From the NCBI GenBank assembly GCA_963969395.1, contig OZ017795.1, positions 32,221,063-32,285,062 of the forward strand: a stretch of DNA of 64,000 bases. The letters run 5' to 3'. Both the position numbers and the translations under genes were made by a program. This DNA comes from Pseudoscleropodium purum (taxonomy: Eukaryota; Streptophyta; Bryopsida; Hypnales; Brachytheciaceae). The notes under the pieces were generated by a model. It was not told the origin of the DNA, did no database searches, and saw nothing but the letters and a program-made list of their open reading frames with translations. Positions 38,622-50,501 of this stretch are shown here, piece after piece. Numbering within the stretch: the first letter of the stretch is position 1; each line of letters starts with the position of its first letter.

Positions 38622-39800
38622 ATTAGAAGTTAAAAAACAAAGTTTATACAAGCACTTGCATTTTTCTTTATAAACATTTGCCAATGTAAAAAAATTTACT
38701 ATCATTTTCACTTGTATGTCCATAATTCCACAAAGCTTATAAGTCAAATTTTCAATAGATTTATATTAAATGCAAAATTTGTATTAAGTTTGGGACAACA
38801 TCTACAATATATTGAAGCTTGGTATGACTTTTGTATTCTTTATCCTTTCTTGTCATTGTAAAGGAATTTTTGTATAATTTTTTTTCTTCAAGTGTCTATG
38901 ACTCCTACATGTTCAAAGATTTTTAAGGAAATTTGTAGTATTCCACAATAATAGATAATGAAAGGGTTTGACAATAAATTTGTGTCTATGAAGCAACAAT
39001 CCAACAAATTGTTAAAGTGCCAATAATAATAAACTATTCCTTGAAATGCATGAGAACCTTTCAACACTTTTTATAAATAAAATTTGGAAATTTCTTTTTT
39101 TTTTCATTAATGATTCCACAATTGAGACTTGATATATTTTCAGCAACTTTGAGAGGTGATTGAGAACAAATTAGGTTGCAATCACTGTTGAATGAAAGCT
39201 TCCTTTGTGTCAAAAGGAAGAACATATTCCCAAATATTTCTTCAAAAAATATTCTATTGCTTTGATTGATAAGGTAGGGACCATCTAAATGTGCCAAATA
39301 CCTATAAGTACCACATAAATAAATGTTCTCATCATATACATCTCTTCCATCAATATGTACCTATTGTTGGTAAAAAAAAGATTGATTTTAGAATATTGAC
39401 CAAAAACTTTGTAATCTCTTAACTTTCATATTTAATTAGTATCTAAATTAAATAATGCATTCTTTGATGCATTGAAATTTCCTTTGGTTTTCCAATTAGA
39501 ATATTATTTTTTATAATTGGTCTAATAATTAAAAAATGCATAGTAGAAAAAGTGTTGCTTTTAGGTGTCCATACTTTACAAAATCACTCAAAAAAAACAT
39601 GATTGGGACCTTGTCCCCCAAATTGAGGGGTGGTTTTGTAAATTGGGGCCCTACCCCAGCATCTCTACACTTGTCTTCCCCTTAGAATACACTTGTATTC
39701 CCCTCATAATAGATGCCTTCACTCAGTCTCTGTCGTCATCTCGGATCCCATTTCCATTCATTGTCACTGTTCCATTTGTCTCCCTTTCTCTCAAGCAAAT
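38622..39800 (+). repeat. Segmental tandem duplication, copy A (decayed)
   Basis: Aligns in order with 39998-42665. The first part (38622-39190) matches 39998-40610, and the last part (39190-39800) matches 42095-42665. The 3' portion (39599-39800) is a decayed copy of the F-box gene's 5' leader region. Many CpG positions of copy B read TpG or CpA here; for example ggggcggttttg became ggggtggttttg. An open frame at 39565-39861 is part of this relic and not a gene. Confidence 0.8.
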
Positions 39801-39997
39801 ATCTTGCAATCTAGGTGGTCTAATACAAGATCCTATGGTTAGAAATGAAGAAAAAAATTAAAGTTTTTTGCTCTTTACAAGAGAATTGGCAATTTTGAGT
39901 GTTCTTCGATGGAAAAAGGCCTTTGGACTTTAGGGATTGAATCAAATACTAAAAATAATTATTTTGAATGTTATAATCTAAAAGATTGATATTTAGG

Positions 39998-42665
39998 GGT
40001 TAAAAAACAAAATTTATACAAGCACTTGCATTTTGCTTCATAAACATTTGTCAATGTGCAAAACTTTATCATCATTTGCATTTGCATATCTATAGTTCTA
40101 CTATACTTATAGGTTGAGTTTTCAATATATTTTTTCTTAAATGCAATATTTGTATCAAGTTTGTGTGGGCATCTACGATATATTGAAGATTTACATGGCT
40201 TTTGGATTCTTTATATTTTCTTGTCATCATTAGGAATCTTTTGCTCAAATTTTTTCTCTTCAAGAACCTTTGACTATTATGTACTGAAATTTTCTCAAGG
40301 ATTGTGCATTATTCTACAATAATAGATAATAAAAAGGTCCTTAAAATAATTTTGACCATAAAACTTGGATTCATGAAGCAATAATTCCAAAACTTGGTGA
40401 AGTCCTAATAGCAATAAACCATTTATTGTAAACTTACAAATGCATGAGAACCTTTGAACACTTTTCATCAATAAAATTTGGAAATTTCTTCTCTCTTTCC
40501 ATTAATAATTCCACAAACGAGGCTTAATGTACTTTCAACAATTTTTGAGGAGGTCTTGAGAATGAATTAGGTTGAAATCACCATTTAATGAAATGTTCCC
40601 CTATGCAACTTTTGAAAAGCTTTATAATTTTCCATCCTCATGAGTAATCAAAATTAGAAAAGATAGATGAAGAAAGGTCTCTTGGATACTCTAGAAAATG
40701 AAAACTTGTTGAAAACTTTTATTCAAACTTAACCTATTAATACTTTCAAAAGAACTCCACCAATTTAGTTAAATTAGTAAAATCCTTTTTAATTTTCATT
40801 TATAATTCTATGACTACCAATTATAGATATAAGACGCACTTTCAACAACTATTAATGTTAATCTACACTTATTTGTCCTTTCAATGATAGTCCACAATTA
40901 GTACTATGCACAAAATTATTGTGAAAATTATAATTTAAATTTTATAGAAATTGGTCAAAATATGGAGGATAATTCATTTATTAATCCAATGGACATACAT
41001 TCATCCAAAGTAGAACAATATTCTTCAATGATTTTGTAACGATCTTGAGATTTAACTCCTATAGTATTGGAATGATTTGAGGTCCAAAATCACTTGAAAA
41101 TACTCATACCTAAAGCCACACTTTGATATTCATCCATATTTATTTTCTAATAATCAAATTGTAAGATCATTTAGTGAACTTATTGAAATACATCTTCCCC
41201 AAAATTATACATTGACCCTCACTACCAATTGCAAGATTATATACCTAAATTTCAAAAAGCATTTTTTCAAGAACTTTCTAAAGGTGAAATTTTGTCTTTC
41301 AACATTCAAAAAAATTCATATATATCCTATAACTTGTGCAATTTAGCCAATATATTGCAAAGATGAATTGAAAATATATATAAAAAGAAATTAATTAGAA
41401 AGACTTTCATATTCATCTTGAAAGAAACTATAAAGTGGAAGGTAGTGCTCAATGAAAGAAAAAATAAATTGTTAACAACTTTGACAAGAATCTAATAATT
41501 GTCAATTCCAATGGTATATTTAAGAATGTTTTAGTAAGCAACTTCTATGCCATGTTGTTCTTGTTTATTTAAATTTAAATTTAAACTATAAATGAATTCA
41601 TTTTTTTAATCTTCGTTGTCCACAAAATAAAATTCCTTGTAATTTCAATCATAAGTCAAAATTGAATGAATCAAAGGTTTTTGTGTAGGTAACAATCTAT
41701 CCAATCAATTGAAATTGATCAATCTATTTTTAGTTAATTAATTTGATATTGAAATTTTAAAAAAACTTATAACTTGTGCAATATTCATCAAAATGACTTG
41801 CAACAAAGATATTTAAAAAATTTCATGCACAAAATTCAAAATATGAAGTCAATAGAGCTTGTTTGAGATCTTTAAAAGTCCAAAATAGAATCCTTTAGCT
41901 TTAAGGGGTCAAATCAATGTCAAAGGAAAAATTATATCCTTAGATATTCCCTCTTAAAAATTGTAATACTTTTGAGTCATAAAATCCCTTTAAAAATCCC
42001 CTAGTCAAAAACATGTTCTCATATTGAACGAAAGGTGATTGTGTAAGTTAAAAAATAAATACTCCTCAAAAGATTTTGAAGCAATTTTGTGATTTCACCC
42101 ATTGCAAAAGGAGGAACATATTTCCAAATATTTCCTCAAAAAAATCTATTGCTTTGACCAATTAAGGTAGGGACCATCCAAATGCACTAGGTGCCTAAAA
42201 GTGTCACCTTAATATATAAATATTACATCAATATGTACCTACCAAAAAAAATTTAAACCCCTTATAATTTTTCATATTTATTTAGTATCCAAATTAAATT
42301 ATACATTCTTTGATGCATTAAAATCTCCTTTAGTATTCCAATTAGAATATTATTACAATTGGTTTAATAATTTAAAAAGTGCATAGTGGAAAAAGTGGCG
42401 GTTTTGGATGTCCATACCTTACAAACTCCGTCAAAAAGAAAATCACGATTGGGACCATGTCCCCCAAATTGAGGGGCGGTTTTGTAAGTTAGGGCCCCAC
42501 CCCAACCTCCCTACACTCGTGTTCCCCTCTGAGTAGCCGCCTTCACAACCTGACAGGTGTCCAAACCCAGCCCCTTCACTCTCTCTCCGCCGTTGCCGTC
42601 GTCGCGGACCCCATTCCCGTCCGCCGTCGCCGTCGCCGTCGCCGTCCCCATTCGTCTCTCTCGAG
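39998..42665 (+). repeat. Segmental tandem duplication, copy B, with 1.5-kb insertion
   Basis: This is the counterpart of 38622-39800, adjoining the F-box gene and including its probable promoter. About 1.5 kb (40612-42095) has no match in copy A. Its edges lie at similar tgcaa sequences (near 40602 and 42103), so it may be an inserted element or a segment deleted from copy A. Its interior is AT-rich without coding sequence. Confidence 0.75.
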
Positions 42666-43960
42666 CGCAACACCCGCACGCACGCCACCATAGTGGACTC
42701 TTCGCAGACCTCCTTCAAAGCCCTGTCTGCCTATTATTGATTCTGCCGGTATTCACTGAACGATTGCAGCTTGCTCCGTGTCCCCCAATTTCCCAACTTC
42801 GCACCATCTCCGCCTTACAGTGATCACTTTACAGTAGTCGCTTACCGTCGTTCCTTACAGTGATCACCTAACAGTAGTCGCATCTCTGCTCTCACCATCG
42901 CCATCTTGTAGCTTAATTGGGACGTTTGGGAACCAGACAGACACACACACACACACACACACACACAGGTAGTCGAGATTGCGAGCTTTGAGTGGTGTAC
43001 GCGCTTTGCTTGTTCTCTGGTTTTACTCGCCATGTTTTCCATTTCGCTTTTGCTAGATTAGAATAGTTCGGAACTATCTTTCTGGCAATTGTGTGCATTT
43101 TTGTGGAAGGTGCAGGGGTTAGTCGAACGGAGAGCGAGTTTCATTTGTTTGCTTTCTGTTGTTTTGGGTTTGTTGGATGGTTTGGAAAGGTTCCCAATTC
43201 TCGGTAGTTTATGGTTTTTCTTTTGGTATGGGGTTTGGGTGGAGGTGTTGTCGGATTCACCGAATTGGTGCGACACTGGTAATTCCTCATGTGGTTGGAG
43301 AGGCGTGGGTGGAAGGGTAGAATTTGGAGGTGATTGGGGAGTTTAGAAATTGGGGTTTCGAAAGTGGCAGTGGTTTGGGTTTCAATACGCTCTTTCGTTC
43401 GGGAGGTTGCTGTCTTAGTTTCGGGTTTTCTGTGGGGGTTGTTCGTCTTTGTGTTCTCTTTTTCTGAAACCTAATTCGCAGAAAATTTCGCCATTTGGTA
43501 GAGAATTATGCGTATGAAGCTACTCTTGATCCGGGTTTCCTCTTTGGGTTTGGTTAACAATCTTGTCTTTAAGGGGTTAGTATGCTTTTTGCAGTTTACG
43601 AGATAAGTTTCGGGCTCTCTGTTTTGGTTTCTTTTATAGGGTATTGTGTCGGTATAGGTCGTTGCTTTGACTGGAGGTCTTGAAATGTTGGTCTAAAGTC
43701 TTCCACAACTGTCTCTCAACTTTTGCCTCTGAGGTTATTGAAACAGCTGGATTATTGCTCCAACACGATAAGCTTACACTGAGACTAAGCTAAGCTTGAC
43801 TGTTGCTCACTCTTCCTGACAGTACTACTATTCTCTCTTTTTAGTAGTTACAGGGCCTTACATGTTTTGGGACACTATGCGTGCAGGCCAAGATTGGAAT
43901 TAATTCAGGGCTTTCTGCAAAATTCAACCTGACATCGGGATACAGTTGGAGTAAACGATC
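42390..43960 (+). promoter_or_regulatory. Promoter and long 5' leader of the F-box gene
   Basis: GC- and CpG-rich sequence begins at about 42447. It contains a ccgtcgccgtcg repeat (42620-42650), two 40-bp tandem units sharing ccttacagtgatcac and acagtagtcgc (42811-42890), and an (AC)n run (42941-42967). A leader intron probably ends at gcgtgcag|gcc near 43888, just upstream of the ATG at 43961. Open frames here are low-complexity and are not called. Confidence 0.5.
42941..42967. repeat. (AC)n microsatellite in F-box leader
   Basis: An uninterrupted CA run of about 13 units lies within the presumed 5' leader, followed directly by the possible donor cag|gtagtc. Confidence 0.9.
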
Positions 43961-46900
43961 ATGGATTCCGATTCGGAATCAATTGATTCTAGAGAAGGTG
44001 ACTGATGACTACCTTTTCTGCCATTTCCTTCACATTTCACATCTTCAAGTTAATTAATGAGCTTCCCTTTTCTTGAGCTAATGGATGACTTTAATTGTGA
44101 GCCCTTGTGTAGATTCTGTCTCTTTTAATATGACGTACTTTTAATGCCTTGCAAGGGCCTAACCTAAGATGTCAAAGGGACCTGTATTACATCAGATTCT
44201 CATTCAGTAACTCACGGTTTCTTTTCTAGGAGTTTAACTTCTGATAGTGTGCTATGTAGAACTACATTTGGATGTTATAAGTTGTCAACGAGATCATAAA
44301 TTCCAGTTTATAGTTGGTTACCGTCTTGTAACTGGAAACAAGAACACGGATAATAAAATCTGGTTTTCCTAGCTGTGCACCTTGTCAATAAGTTATTCAG
44401 TAATGCCCACTTTCTTCCCTAGGAGTTTACCTTCTGATAGTGAGCTATGTAGAAGTACATTTCAATGTTGTAAATTGTCTAGTTTGGAGTTTGGTTGCCG
44501 TTGTGGAGTAACTGGAAACGAGATGACGAGAAAAACTTTCGGTTGCCTGCCTAGAAGCTGTGCACCTTGTCAATGGATCATCTATTAATTAATGCCCATT
44601 TTCTTCTCTACGAGTTTGCCTTTTGATAGTGTGCTATGTAGAAGTACACACTTTAATGTTGTAAATTGTCTAGTTTGTAGTTTGGTTGTCGTTTGGAGTA
44701 TCTTGAGACGAGATCACGGTAAAAAAACAGCTTTTGATTTTCCTGACTAGAAGCTGTGCATTTGACAATAGGTCAACTACTGGACATGCGAGATTTAACC
44801 GACTATGGTTCCGATCGAAGAACTTGTGAAGAACGACATCAATCCAATTTGCAATTAGCTGAGAAAGTGGAAAGACCCGTCCATGATTCCTCCCTGCTAT
44901 CCCAATTTTTCTGGGGCCCAGACGACGAGGAAATGGAATCCCGACCTCCAGAGAGGAAACGGAGATGGAAACGGTATGCGAAGATGCGAGGTGCAGCTGG
45001 TGCCAAACTTGGTGCCGGTGAAACGTCGGATAAGTGTAATACCACCCATTGGCACGACCTTCCAATGGAGCTTCTGGTGCGAGTCCTCACGTTGGTGGAT
45101 AACCGAACGGTGGTAACTGCGTCAGGAGTTTGTCGTGGGTGGCGAGACTCGGTTGGACAGGGCATCCATGACCTTTCGTTCTCATGGTGAGTTTTTGCAT
45201 ATCCTCAGTTGAAGCATGATTGTGGGGTTGAAGATACTATTTGCATCACTTTAAGCATTTTAACATAAGTATTTAAGTGTGATATTTGTAGAACGGAGAC
45301 GATGATACTCTTAATCACTTCAACGTATGTAGGAACGGGATTGTTGAATAAGGTGGAGCACACTATTTGTATCACTTTTTAAGCATTTTAACATATGTAG
45401 GAGTGTGATATTTGTAGAACTTAAGGTATGTTCTCACTTAGTGTTAAAGAGTGTTGTTACTGAGGGTCTGAGGAACGAATTTAGATGCGCTTCTGGACCG
45501 GATTCACATCGCAAACATCACCCCTAACACCAAGTGCGAACAGACTTTTAGGCGAGCACTATTGAGTCACCTTAAGTGCTCTGAAGTCCATAATTTGGCG
45601 CTACGTTCCGTGTAACATGGTGTATTAGAAGAGAGGAGTTGTTGTCAATAGGAGACGGGATCAAGTCCTAACGAACCTTATTATAATCAAGCTATGAGAT
45701 CATCTAATTCTAAGAGTGGTGTGTCAAGCAGGTGTGGACACAGTGTGAGCAAGTTGGTTCAATCCGTAGCCCCCAAATTTCCTCGCCTCCAGCTCTGTAG
45801 ACTGAAGAGGTGTATCTACTTGAATGACGCAGCAATGCAGACCGCTTCCCAAAATTGGCCTGGACTAAAAACCCTAGAACTCAGTGACGGCCTCAGATTG
45901 ACTGACGCCGCGTTGTTCGCCTTAGCAAATGGATGTCCAATGTTGGAGAAATTAGATTTAAGTGGCTGTGTGGGCATTTCAGAAGCCGGACTTCTGGCTA
46001 TCGTGCAGAAGTGCAACAATTTGCGGCATCTGAATCTCTGGGGATGCAATAATGCTGGGACCGATAAAGTATTGCAGGTACATACATGGGCTTACTACAC
46101 TAAAAACTGCATTTTAGTGTCACCCATACTGAATACGCACTCAAAGGCTATAATGTTTTACTCTTGATGAATATTCTTACGAAGAGCATAGATATCAATG
46201 ATATTAGAGGAAGATCTCTACAAAAATAGTTGGTGAAAGTATGCATCAAGAGTAAAGATTTATAGCATTTTTCAAGGAATTAGTGTAGGTGACACTTGAT
46301 GCAGTTTTCAGTGTAGATCTCCACTAATCACTTGTTTCTGTCCTACTTTATTTGGAGCTCTAGTGTGAAAAGGGGTGTGTAATGTTGTCCAGTTGACTGA
46401 CCTTGTGAGTTTTCTGCTATTTGTAGGCGCTGGCTAGGCATTGCAAAGCGCTTCAGTCGCTCAACTTGGGGTGGTGTGGACAAGTCACCGACAAAGGAAT
46501 CTTAGCGTTTACACGTGGATGCTCAGACTTGAGAGTAATCGACTTATGTCGCTGCAATAGTATTACGGGTAGAATAAAAAACTTTTCATCATGTTGTGAT
46601 TGAAGCCATATGACTGATACACCAAAGCTTTTAAAGCAGGGATAACATAAAGGGTGTTTGATGTTTCTGGGTGAGGTGGTGTGCAACTGCAAATATAATT
46701 GCGCACCTTTGATCAAACCTTTGTGATGCTGTAGAAGGGAAAGGATACTAAAACCGTTAGAGCCAGCATTTGTTCTCTAGTTTTGATTATTAATCGATAT
46801 TTTGTAGGGATATCTTTTCTAAGACCTGATGGTGGTGGCTGCAGGTCAAAGTATTGTTGCCATTATTTAATCATCAGTTTTAACAATAACTTGCTCTTCA

Positions 46901-47593
46901 GTAGTGCTATCTGTTCTAAAACCCTGCGGTGGTGGTGGTTGCATGTCATAGTGTGATTGCCATTATTTAATCGTCTGTTTCGACAATTACTTGGTTCTTT
47001 AGTAGCGCTATCTGTTCTAAAACCCTGTGGTGTTTGTTCTTGCAGATCAAAGTGTAATATACTTGGCAGACAACTGCCACTACTTGTGCGCCTTGGGCCT
47101 CTCCACTTGCCCCAACCTAACAGACATCTCCATGTACGCCCTGATCGAGAGCAAGCAGAAGTCCGTGACCTCCCAGAAGTCCAAAGGCAAGCGCCAGCGC
47201 TTCTCCGTGAAGCACCTGGACCACCTGTCGTCCGACTTCCGAGTGCCCCTGCGCCACAACAAGATCCACACCACCAGCAGCTGCAGCAGCAGTGGCAGCA
47301 CCTGCAGCGACGCCAGCAAGCTCCCCATCAAGCGCGAGGGCTTGGACACTCTCTTAGAGGAGAATCCCAACCAACATGGCTTGGTGTGTCTCAACGTCAG
47401 CCACTGCGACACGTTGTCCGCCAAGGCCGTGCAGTCGGTGTGTGACGCCTTTCCGGATCTGCACACTTGTGCCGAGCAGCAGTCGCTCGTGACCAGTGGA
47501 TGCTTGAACCTGTCTTCGGTGAATTGTGTCTGTGCTATTGAAGCGCGCAGGGATAAGTCCAAACGGGAGAGACGTATGCTGTTTGCTTTGTAA
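43961..47593 (+). CDS. SKP2A: F-box/LRR protein of SKP2A type, 5 coding exons
   Basis: Substrate-recognition subunit of an SCF ubiquitin ligase; plant SKP2A relatives act in cell-cycle protein turnover and auxin response. Exons: 43961-43997, 44772-45186, 45732-46077, 46427-46568, 47046-47593. GT-AG junctions join in phase to 495 aa. The F-box is at about 105-148 (HWHDLPMELLVRVLTLVDNR ... VCRGWRD). Leucine-rich repeats follow, with LKTLELSDGLRLTDAALFAL, LEKLDLSGCVGISEAGLLAI and LQSLNLGWCGQVTDKGILAF. The C-terminus, with AVQSVCDAFPDLHTC and LVTSGCLNLSSVNCVC, is the SKP2A signature. About 100 residues precede the F-box, including a basic ERKRRWKR patch (about 73-80) that could be a nuclear signal. 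That makes it clearly longer than Arabidopsis SKP2A. Exon 1 is short and is chosen because its phase and splice sites fit. A start at the internal Met near 44787 is the alternative. Confidence 0.9.
44203..44771 (+). repeat. Three tandem ~190-bp units ending at the exon 2 acceptor
   Basis: Units share ctgatagtg ... gctatgtagaa (starting at 44241, 44434 and 44623) and a 3' block agctgtgca..ttgtcaat. The third unit's end, tgtgcatttgacaatag, is the functional acceptor of exon 2; the first two units carry decayed versions (cttgtcaataag, cttgtcaatgg). The spacing is 193 and 189 bases. Confidence 0.85.
45222..45425 (+). repeat. Tandem ~130-bp duplication in F-box intron 2
   Basis: A block around catcactttaagcatttt and gtgtgatatttgtagaac occurs twice (about 45243-45296 and 45369-45420). 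It is diverged and non-coding, within the intron between exons 2 and 3. Confidence 0.7.
46800..47050 (+). repeat. Three tandem ~100-bp units ending at the exon 5 acceptor
   Basis: Units share ctatctgttctaaaaccct-like and gccattatttaatcrtc blocks. Each ends in an acceptor-like version of tgcag followed by a GTCAAAGT-like sequence: ctgcaggtcaaagt (46842-46855), ttgcatgtcatagt (46941-46954) and the functional ttgcag|atcaaagt (47040-47053). The true exon start has thus been duplicated together with the intron end. Confidence 0.8.
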
Positions 47594-48500
47594 GACATCC
47601 TTTGTAAAACTCCCTCAAATACTCCCTCATACATAAAAATTTATTGACCAGTAGTAGAAGGTCCATTCTGACTTGAATAGAGTCCATATATTAGCAAAAA
47701 GAATGTTCTCCCAATCGATGTGGTGCCACTGACTTGACTTCCCCTGGTTGGCTCACACAAAAGGAGGAGCTCATTCTGCGGGTTTGATTGCACATTCCTG
47801 GGTCACAACAAAGGATGAGCTCATTCTTGGCTTTGAGCTCATATTCCTGAGTCATTAACAGTTTATGGGGATCCTTGCGAGCTGGTATACAATGTTATAC
47901 CCTAAACCCTAAACCCTGGAGAGTTTTTCATTAGCCATGAGTCTCGATGAGCAGCTGAGAGTTCTTCAAAGGAATTTTCGACCTGTAGACTTGATCTCCG
48001 GTGTGATCCTGGAGCGTTTTTTAGGTTTTAGGGTTTAAGGTTTAAAATTCCTTGAGGTACCGGTATTGAGGTTGGAGTGAACCCTCTTCACTCCTCTTCT
48101 TCGAGATCTGCCGACTTGCCTGCATCGACTGGGGAAAGGCGAGGATTTTGTTAATATTGGACACTGTAGATTTATGTACCATTCATTTTCTTCAATTGGA
48201 AAAATGACAACTGCGTGATGAGAAACGATGGGTTTGGTATCCCTTTGTTCTCTCTTTAATCTAAAGTCTGACTGAGAGGTCACTACTTTCAATTCATTTT
48301 GCAAAATTGATCGCAAAATACCAACCTTGTATGGTGGAAGCAGAACTGATTTCATCATAAAACTGTCATGTTTCTCCCCCAAATAATGAAAATTTATGGA
48401 ATGTATTGATTTTGCCTATTCTTTCTTATCAACTGAAGAGTAAACTGTGTAATCCAGATAGGTTAGAATTGCACAGTAGGCTACTTATTGTTGTACTGGT
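47594..48500 (+). other. 3' UTR and flank of the F-box gene
   Basis: Intermediate G+C sequence without coding potential. It includes two telomere-type units (ccctaaaccctaaaccct, 47901-47918). Confidence 0.35.
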
Positions 48501-50501
48501 GAGAGAGATTAACTCCAAATCATGTTTTATGATCAGCGGACATTGAGAGTGTTGATTTAACCCCTAAGGTAGGAGGTCCATAAAGCAATCGTCCAAGCGC
48601 TGAAACTGAATTTTGGGGAGGTAAAACATCTTGAAATATTTTTCAGTAAATTTCTCTTGAAAGACAAGAGGAAATGGCATCTAACCCACATTGTTTCATA
48701 TTTTTTGGAGCTTTATGGAATTAGTTATGAAGTTGAAATGCTATAGGGCTCTAAAAGCAACCACCTCTTAGAATGTACACCTTTTGTACATTTTGGTAAA
48801 TTGAAGAAATCAAAATGTACCTCTCTCTCATGTTTGGTTCAAAATGCCTGGTTGGAGTTCAAGCCTCCTACCTTAAATGTCTAGAGTCTTATCCAAAATT
48901 GACAATTTGAAAAAAATTATCATAAAGTACTATTTGAAAGAATATTTTGGAATTCATATACAAATAAAAATTGTATGCTTTGAATTTTAGATTCAACCTC
49001 TATACGGTCAAATTTACTAATGCTATCACCAATTTTTTTCTACAAATTTTGAAAGGGAAATTTCAAAATTCCTTTGAAATTTAATTACAAGAGAAATATT
49101 GTCATTTTTTGAGTAAAATTTGTTCGAATGGATTTGAAATGAGGTTCTCTTGATGCGGTGATTTTTTGCAAATCCAGTTTTAAATTCATGTCAATGTAAT
49201 TTTGGCTTCGTCAACCACTTGATACACCTCCACATTAGAAAAATACATACTTTACTAACACCAAATCCAACTATGAGATAGGACAACAACTCAATAAAGT
49301 ATCTTCACAAATTAGGATGACTTTCATCCAAGAAATAATGAGAAGGAAAAGTGATATTCAATTTGTGTGTTGTCCAAAAATTGGATGTTGGAATGCTTTA
49401 CATTTAAGAGTTTTTTCATTTAAGGTCCCACGAGTGATTATGAGAAGACACTTGTTGTACTTGACTTAGTATTGACCAAATAAGCATTTGAATTTTGTTC
49501 CCCTCATTCAATTATTGAAATGAATTTTGGATTGGAGTGTTGAAAATAGGTGTCTCTTGAATGGATTCTAGGGTCCTATATTCATAAGACATACATTTTT
49601 GGCAAGAATTTGCATGGGATAGTTTTGCAAACATTCCTCAATTAAGTGGATTGAACTATTTCTTTTTTAAATACTTTGATGGGCATTGTATTGGTTTATC
49701 TTTTACTCATGAACAATTCCCTAATTAGTACTATTACATAATATTAGTTGTTGGCTCTAAGTGACAATCTATAAATTTTTTCACCTAAACTTCTCTCTTG
49801 ACACTCTCTCCTAAGTTTCAATGTCAAAATGTAACTATCCGCCCAAAAAATGAATGCCAAAACTACTGAATTTAAAAAATTTAATTAGAGTTTTCAGCGC
49901 ATTCACCTCTAAACAAATTTGTTGACAAATTTTGAGTTTCCACAAATGTTTGGTTCCATTTCAGATTTCTAATTACATACCAAAAGAATCAAAAAAATAT
50001 CATACCCAGCTAACAAGACCAATACTTCATACTAAGTATTTAATTAATTGAAGTTAGGAAAATAAATTCAATAGATGTTTTAAATAAACCTATTTTTTTG
50101 AAATTCACATTTTTTCCATACAATTTTATATAAAAAATTAAATTTCCTGACATTTGAGAATCTATATTAGAATGATTTTTTTGTTAACCTAATAGCTAAG
50201 TACATAATTATAGTTTGCAAATAAAACATTTGTAAAGGTATATCAATTTTGATTTCACCATGCATCTAGAAAAAATAAAAAATCTACTGAATGGTTCATT
50301 TAGTAAACTTTTTGAATGATCTACTGAATGACTTCATTTAGTAAACTTTTTGAATGATAAAAATTGAATGGTAAAGTGTTTTTGAGTAGATATCAATCTA
50401 TACATTCCAATAAAGAAGAATTTAGAATACATTTTTAGCTATTAGATCTGACATTGAAATTAAGAAGAACTTCTAACTTTTGCAATATTTATCAAATGAC
50501 C
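48501..50501. other. AT-rich spacer with reversed repeat copies
   Basis: 48599-48780 is a reversed member of the family at 34431-34640 and 53721-53925. 48960-49390 is the reversed relative of 25540-26010. The rest is unassigned AT-rich DNA. A duplicated block around ctgaatg..catttagtaaactttttgaatgat occurs near 50285-50360. Confidence 0.5.

Noticed and set aside
39565..39861. 98-codon plus-strand open frame with many Pro and Ser
   Set aside because: It lies in the decayed copy of the F-box leader region. The corresponding intact copy is non-coding, so this frame is accidental.
42443..42718. 91-codon minus-strand frame with a Gly-Asp repeat
   Set aside because: It is the antisense of the ccgtcg microsatellite in the F-box leader; low complexity only.
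47080..47634. 184-codon minus-strand frame opposite the last F-box exon
   Set aside because: A shadow of the coding strand, whose frame matches SKP2A-type C-termini.
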